A stretch of 64,000 bases of DNA from an uncultured Dialister sp. (GTDB lineage: Bacteria; Bacillota; Negativicutes; Veillonellales; Dialisteraceae). A program made the position numbers and the translations under genes. Positions 60,854 to 64,000 of the stretch are shown here, piece by piece. Each line of letters starts with the position of its first letter. Position 1 is the stretch's first letter. Location: positions 132,988-196,987 of the forward strand of contig URIB01000002.1 of NCBI GenBank assembly GCA_900547785.1. The letters run 5' to 3'. Below the pieces are notes generated by a model, which did not search any database, was not told where the DNA came from, and worked only from the letters and a program-made list of their open reading frames with translations.

Positions 60854-63784
60854 TTATTTTTTATCTTTTCTCATTTCAGCAAGAATTTCCAGAACTTCTT
60901 TCATTTCTCTTTCCTGCTTTTCTATTTTCCGGTTCTGTCTTTCAATTTGTTCATTCTGCTGCGATACTACGTCCCTAAGCGTCCGGATTTCTCTTGCCAT
61001 CGCCGTTTTAGAGGTACTTATATTGGCTCCGCTTCCCAATTTAATGGAAAATCCGCCGTTCACCATGTTTCTGTTGTCACCCATTGTCCAACCCAGGTTC
61101 AGCATGGTTCTTTCATTCGGACGATAGAAGAGTCCCACTGCGGCAGCGGTGGCATTTTTGTAATTGCCGATACCTGCGGCAATATCCCATTTATCATCAG
61201 GATCGAAATCCAACGGATGAAGGGCGGCGAGCGCAGCGGCGCCTGCACCGACTTTGTTCATTCTGTTGTCCAGTTCTCCCACTCTGGTTCCCATGTCGTA
61301 AATGTTATTTTCCAGTTTGGTGATATTGGTTGTGTTTGCTCCAACTTGTTTATCTAAGGCAATCAGATTCTCTCCTGCTGTATTACCCGCTTTAATATAG
61401 TTTCCGTCTTTTTCGATTCTTGTTTCTTTATAGACTGTTCCGCCGTTTATGACACCTTTATTATTTTTTTCTACTTTTCCATCTGTTTTGACATTTAATT
61501 TGTAGTTGATACTTCCGTCTTGATTTGTATTGGTAGCATCTACTTTTACCGTGTCACTTTCCAGAATTGTATTTCTTGTGTCGGTGTCCACTGCTCCCTG
61601 CAGTGCTTTAAGGTCGACTTCTCCCGTCACCTTATTTCCTGCCGTATCTGCTACGGAGAGTTTCAGCTTGGTTCCTTCGAGAGAAAGAGCTTTATCACTT
61701 GCCTTCAGTGTCGTATCCGTTATGCTTCCCGTGATTTTTTCCGTAGCCGCTTTCAGTTGCGCTACGTTCACCGCATCGGTGTCTTCCGTGCCTGCAGCGA
61801 CTCCCGTAATCTGGCGGGTATCTTCTACTTTGTCGAACTTAGCTCCTACAGACAGCGCGCCGAGCGTGGACTTCCATGCCGGCGCGGTCTTACCGTTCGC
61901 CAGATAACCTGCCATACCCGCTTCTCTGTTTGCCATGCTCTTTGCCCCGAGAGCCACTCCGTTTTCCGCGATGGCAAAGCTCTCAGATCCTATAGCGAGT
62001 GAATTTTCCGAGTCGGCAGAGCTATCAGATCCTAAAACGATTGCATTTTTCGCGTTGGCAAAGCTAAAAGATCCTAAAACGATTGCATTTTTCGCGTTAG
62101 CTCCTGAGCCAAACCCCATGGCAACCGTGCTCTGCCCGTTTATACCCAGATTATTGCCGATGGCCACTCCCTCTTGGGTCTCGCTGCCTATGTGATTTGC
62201 AGACCCTATGGCCGTTACCCCCGCGGCCCCCACCTCAAATTCTGTCAAATATCCGAGGACAACATTGTCGCTGCCGCTGACAGTATGCCGGGTACCGATA
62301 ACCACATTCTTATTGCTGCTGATAGACTTATCGAGTTTTGTATAGGTATATATTTCTTCTTCACTATAGCCTACAAGGTTTCCCGCGCCGATGACTGTAT
62401 TATGATCGCCTGCCACCTTTGTCAGTCTCTGATACATATCATATATAGATTCTGTGGCAAATACCGTATTGGCATAACCGTCGACTTCCAAATTCTGCCC
62501 TGCCACAATACTGTTATTCAATGAAAAGACCTTTTTACTTTTTATGTCTTCGATTTCCTTATTCCCTGTCAATTTGTTGTTTTTTCCTATGACGGTACTG
62601 TTTATGCCTTCCGAGGTTGAACCGATGCCGATGACCATGCTGCCATCCGCTTTCGCTCCGTCATTGTCAAAGTTGGAGCCTGCCGCCTTCTCATCACTTT
62701 TTACAGAGAAATAATGAATCGCGCCTTGATCCATTTTAGTGTTCAAGGCTTTCAGCTGGGCGACGTTCACCGCGTCGGTATCCTCTGTACCTGCGGCTAC
62801 GCCTGTAATCTGACGGGTATATTTCTTTTCCTTATTGCCTACAGAAACCGCTCCCCGCGTCGCTTTCCATACTTCGGATGTGTTTTCTCCCGCTAAATAG
62901 CCGATGGATCCTTTCTCTCTGTCCGCCAGGCTGGAAGAGCCGATCGCGACGCCGCTTCCCGCTTTCGCCTTCGCGAATGAACCGAAGGCGATGGAGTCCT
63001 CTTGTTCCGCCACCGCTTCCGTACCGATCGCTGTCGCGTAGTCCGCTGTCGCTTTGGAGTCTGTGCCTACCGCAATGGCTCCATAGCCTTCTACAAGCAA
63101 ATTATTTCCCAAAGCAACACCATACTCACTACCTTGTATCGTATTGGCATGCCCTACAGAAGTGGCCAACGTCGCGCCGTCCTTAATTTCGGAACTGGTT
63201 CCGAGAACTACACTGCCGCCGTTGACGGTATTTGTCATGCCGACCGCGACGTTAGCGTCGGACCCTCTGTCGTACAACTTCGTATACGTCCATTTCGGAT
63301 TACTTGGATCCGAAAGGTCTTTTTCCGCGGTGTAGCCGACAAGGTTGCCTACACCGATGACAGTATTCTGTTCGCCCGCGACTTTGGTCAGTTTCCTATC
63401 CCAGTTCATATAATCCGTGCCGAATACCGCGTTATGCGTACCCTCAACTTCGATGCTTTCTCCGACAACGATACTGTTATTTCTGTGGACGCCGTCGCTA
63501 TCTCTTTTACCGCCTTTCAGCGTGTTGTTGTTGCCGACTACGGTGCTGTTTATGCCGTTCGAGGTAGAGCCGATGCCGATGACCATGCTCTCGTCCCCTT
63601 TGGCACCGTTACTGTCAAAATTCGATTTTTCCCCTGTCTCTTCACTTTTTACAGAGAAATAATGAACTTTTGTATCACCGTTATTCACCGGTTCAGCCTG
63701 CACGACAGTCCCCATCAGGAGTGCCGCCAAAATCATAGCAGACATCTTTTTACTTTTGTACTTTTTTATTCTTTCTCTTTTCAT
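60854..63784 (-). CDS. Trimeric autotransporter adhesin (YadA-like) with a post-barrel coiled coil
   Basis: A 976-residue surface adhesin of the type V c secretion class. A signal peptide (cleavage near residue 30, VVQA-EP) is followed by two similar modules (about 41-345 and 357-680). Each starts with HYFSVKS, runs through left-handed-roll head repeats of about 14 residues (AIAVGTDSKA, AIVLGS) and ends in a neck motif (RQITGVAAGTEDTDAVNVAQ). A stalk follows to about 850, then a YadA anchor (MNKVGAGAAALAAL to GGFSIKLG, about 855-917) that forms the trimeric barrel. Unusually the chain continues for 59 residues of charged heptads after the barrel. Such proteins bind host or partner-cell surfaces. 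AAGGAG precedes the ATG. Confidence 0.9.
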   Translation of the reverse strand: MKRERIKKYKSKKMSAMILAALLMGTVVQAEPVNNGDTKVHYFSVKSEETGEKSNFDSNGAKGDESMVIGIGSTSNGINSTVVGNNNTLKGGKRDSDGVHRNNSIVVGESIEVEGTHNAVFGTDYMNWDRKLTKVAGEQNTVIGVGNLVGYTAEKDLSDPSNPKWTYTKLYDRGSDANVAVGMTNTVNGGSVVLGTSSEIKDGATLATSVGHANTIQGSEYGVALGNNLLVEGYGAIAVGTDSKATADYATAIGTEAVAEQEDSIAFGSFAKAKAGSGVAIGSSSLADREKGSIGYLAGENTSEVWKATRGAVSVGNKEKKYTRQITGVAAGTEDTDAVNVAQLKALNTKMDQGAIHYFSVKSDEKAAGSNFDNDGAKADGSMVIGIGSTSEGINSTVIGKNNKLTGNKEIEDIKSKKVFSLNNSIVAGQNLEVDGYANTVFATESIYDMYQRLTKVAGDHNTVIGAGNLVGYSEEEIYTYTKLDKSISSNKNVVIGTRHTVSGSDNVVLGYLTEFEVGAAGVTAIGSANHIGSETQEGVAIGNNLGINGQSTVAMGFGSGANAKNAIVLGSFSFANAKNAIVLGSDSSADSENSLAIGSESFAIAENGVALGAKSMANREAGMAGYLANGKTAPAWKSTLGALSVGAKFDKVEDTRQITGVAAGTEDTDAVNVAQLKAATEKITGSITDTTLKASDKALSLEGTKLKLSVADTAGNKVTGEVDLKALQGAVDTDTRNTILESDTVKVDATNTNQDGSINYKLNVKTDGKVEKNNKGVINGGTVYKETRIEKDGNYIKAGNTAGENLIALDKQVGANTTNITKLENNIYDMGTRVGELDNRMNKVGAGAAALAALHPLDFDPDDKWDIAAGIGNYKNATAAAVGLFYRPNERTMLNLGWTMGDNRNMVNGGFSIKLGSGANISTSKTAMAREIRTLRDVVSQQNEQIERQNRKIEKQEREMKEVLEILAEMRKDKK
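62028..62098. repeat. Recent 42-base duplication in the adhesin head
   Basis: A 29-base sequence (starting GATCCTAAAACGATTGC) occurs identically at 62028-62056 and 62070-62098, exactly 42 bases apart, which is one 14-residue head repeat. The near identity at DNA level points to recent slippage or recombination that lengthens or shortens the head in frame. Confidence 0.8.
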
Positions 63785-63829
63785 ACTTGTTCTCCTTTTC
63801 TTCTTACTCTTCTTTTTACAGGTAACAAA

Positions 63830-63856
63830 AAAGACCGCATACTATTTGCGATCTTT
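63830..63856 (-). terminator. Terminator or leader hairpin upstream of the adhesin
   Basis: A nine-base stem (AAAGATCGC against GCGGTCTTT, one wobble pair) with a nine-base loop and TTTTTT following on the minus strand. It touches the stop codon of the open frame at the window edge, so it probably ends that transcript; it could also lie in the adhesin leader. The stretch from here to the adhesin ATG is purine-rich on the minus strand. Confidence 0.52.
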
Positions 63857-64000
63857 AAAATAACCATACAACATGTTGTCCGCACTCGAAAAACGGAGTA
63901 CTACCCCCCCCTATTTTTTCTAAGTACGACTCCCGAAAACGATTCATTGCCAAATGGAAGAAATCAAACCCCAATTTGTTCAAGAAGTATAAGAAAATCT
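63855..64000 (-). CDS. Unidentified open frame running off the window edge (C-terminal part)
   Basis: A minus-strand frame is open from the window edge (first full codon at 63998) to a TAA at 63857-63855, about 47 codons. The residues (FDFFHLAMNRFRESYLEKIG, then STPFFECGQHVVWLF) match no family I know. A Rho-independent terminator begins at the stop codon, which supports a real transcript end. A run of eight G on this strand lies inside the frame (63904-63911). At this length a chance open frame is quite possible; it could also be part of an interspersed repeat. Confidence 0.35.
   Translation of the reverse strand, partial: IFLYFLNKLGFDFFHLAMNRFRESYLEKIGGGSTPFFECGQHVVWLF

Noticed and set aside
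60752..61357. Plus-strand open frame of 201 codons
   Set aside because: It is antisense to the adhesin anchor and runs through two terminators; the composition does not look like a real protein.
1..64000. tRNA/rRNA genes, CRISPR arrays, insertion sequences, attachment sites
   Set aside because: Gaps between genes were read on both strands and are short; none shows cloverleaf, repeat-spacer or terminal-inverted-repeat structure that I could recognise by eye.

Overview
The window looks like a chromosomal segment of a low-GC diderm Firmicute of the class Negativicutes (Veillonellaceae-like; Dialister is my best guess from gene content, not proven). It combines Firmicute-type genes (gatCAB, PadR, family II pyrophosphatase, class II aldolase, a sporulation-type GH18 protein) with genes that need an outer membrane: an RND efflux pump with its fusion protein and a YadA-like trimeric autotransporter. 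No prophage, insertion sequence, CRISPR array, rRNA or tRNA was seen.

Layout. (1) 1-9636, minus strand: a morphogenesis run mreB-mreC-mreD-mrdA-minD-rodA, followed by a radical SAM gene, its DUF2344 partner and the start of ribonuclease G. (2) 9788-13807: an exported sirohydrochlorin cobaltochelatase (CbiK) and a substrate-binding lipoprotein on the plus strand, facing a FecCD-type permease and ATPase on the minus strand. (3) 13954-20779, minus: yajQ and the anaerobic corrin-ring operon cbiDETFGHJC. (4) 21032-29959: aldolase, leuS, a GH18 protein, lgt, dut, pnp and rpsO. (5) 30076-33824, minus: an ABC importer with two tandem binding proteins. (6) 34002-41699, minus: rpmF, a PadR regulator and uvrBAC. 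(7) 41867-50786, minus: gatCAB with a small membrane protein, ligA, pcrA and ppaC. (8) 50925-59901, minus: the RND pump and its fusion protein, a YhcH protein, a TVP38 protein, thrC, and a PiT phosphate transporter with its DUF47 partner. (9) 60140-64000: rubrerythrin, the trimeric autotransporter and the end of an unidentified reading frame at the edge.

How it works together. Regions 2 and 3 form a tetrapyrrole/cobalt block: cytoplasmic enzymes for the middle of corrin-ring synthesis, an envelope-located chelatase and an iron/heme/cobalamin-class importer. Region 1 keeps the operon order of a rod-elongation machine, but its MreB has lost residues conserved for ATP binding and hydrolysis. Its MinD lacks neighbouring minC and minE and a usual membrane-targeting tail, which may fit a coccoid cell. 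Genes are packed with 1-16 base overlaps and several GTG or TTG starts. Clear Rho-independent terminators mark most transcription units.

Most notable: the degenerate MreB, the exported chelatase with a possible attenuator leader, the autotransporter whose beta-barrel is followed by a 59-residue coiled coil, and the tandem repeat over the RND promoter.
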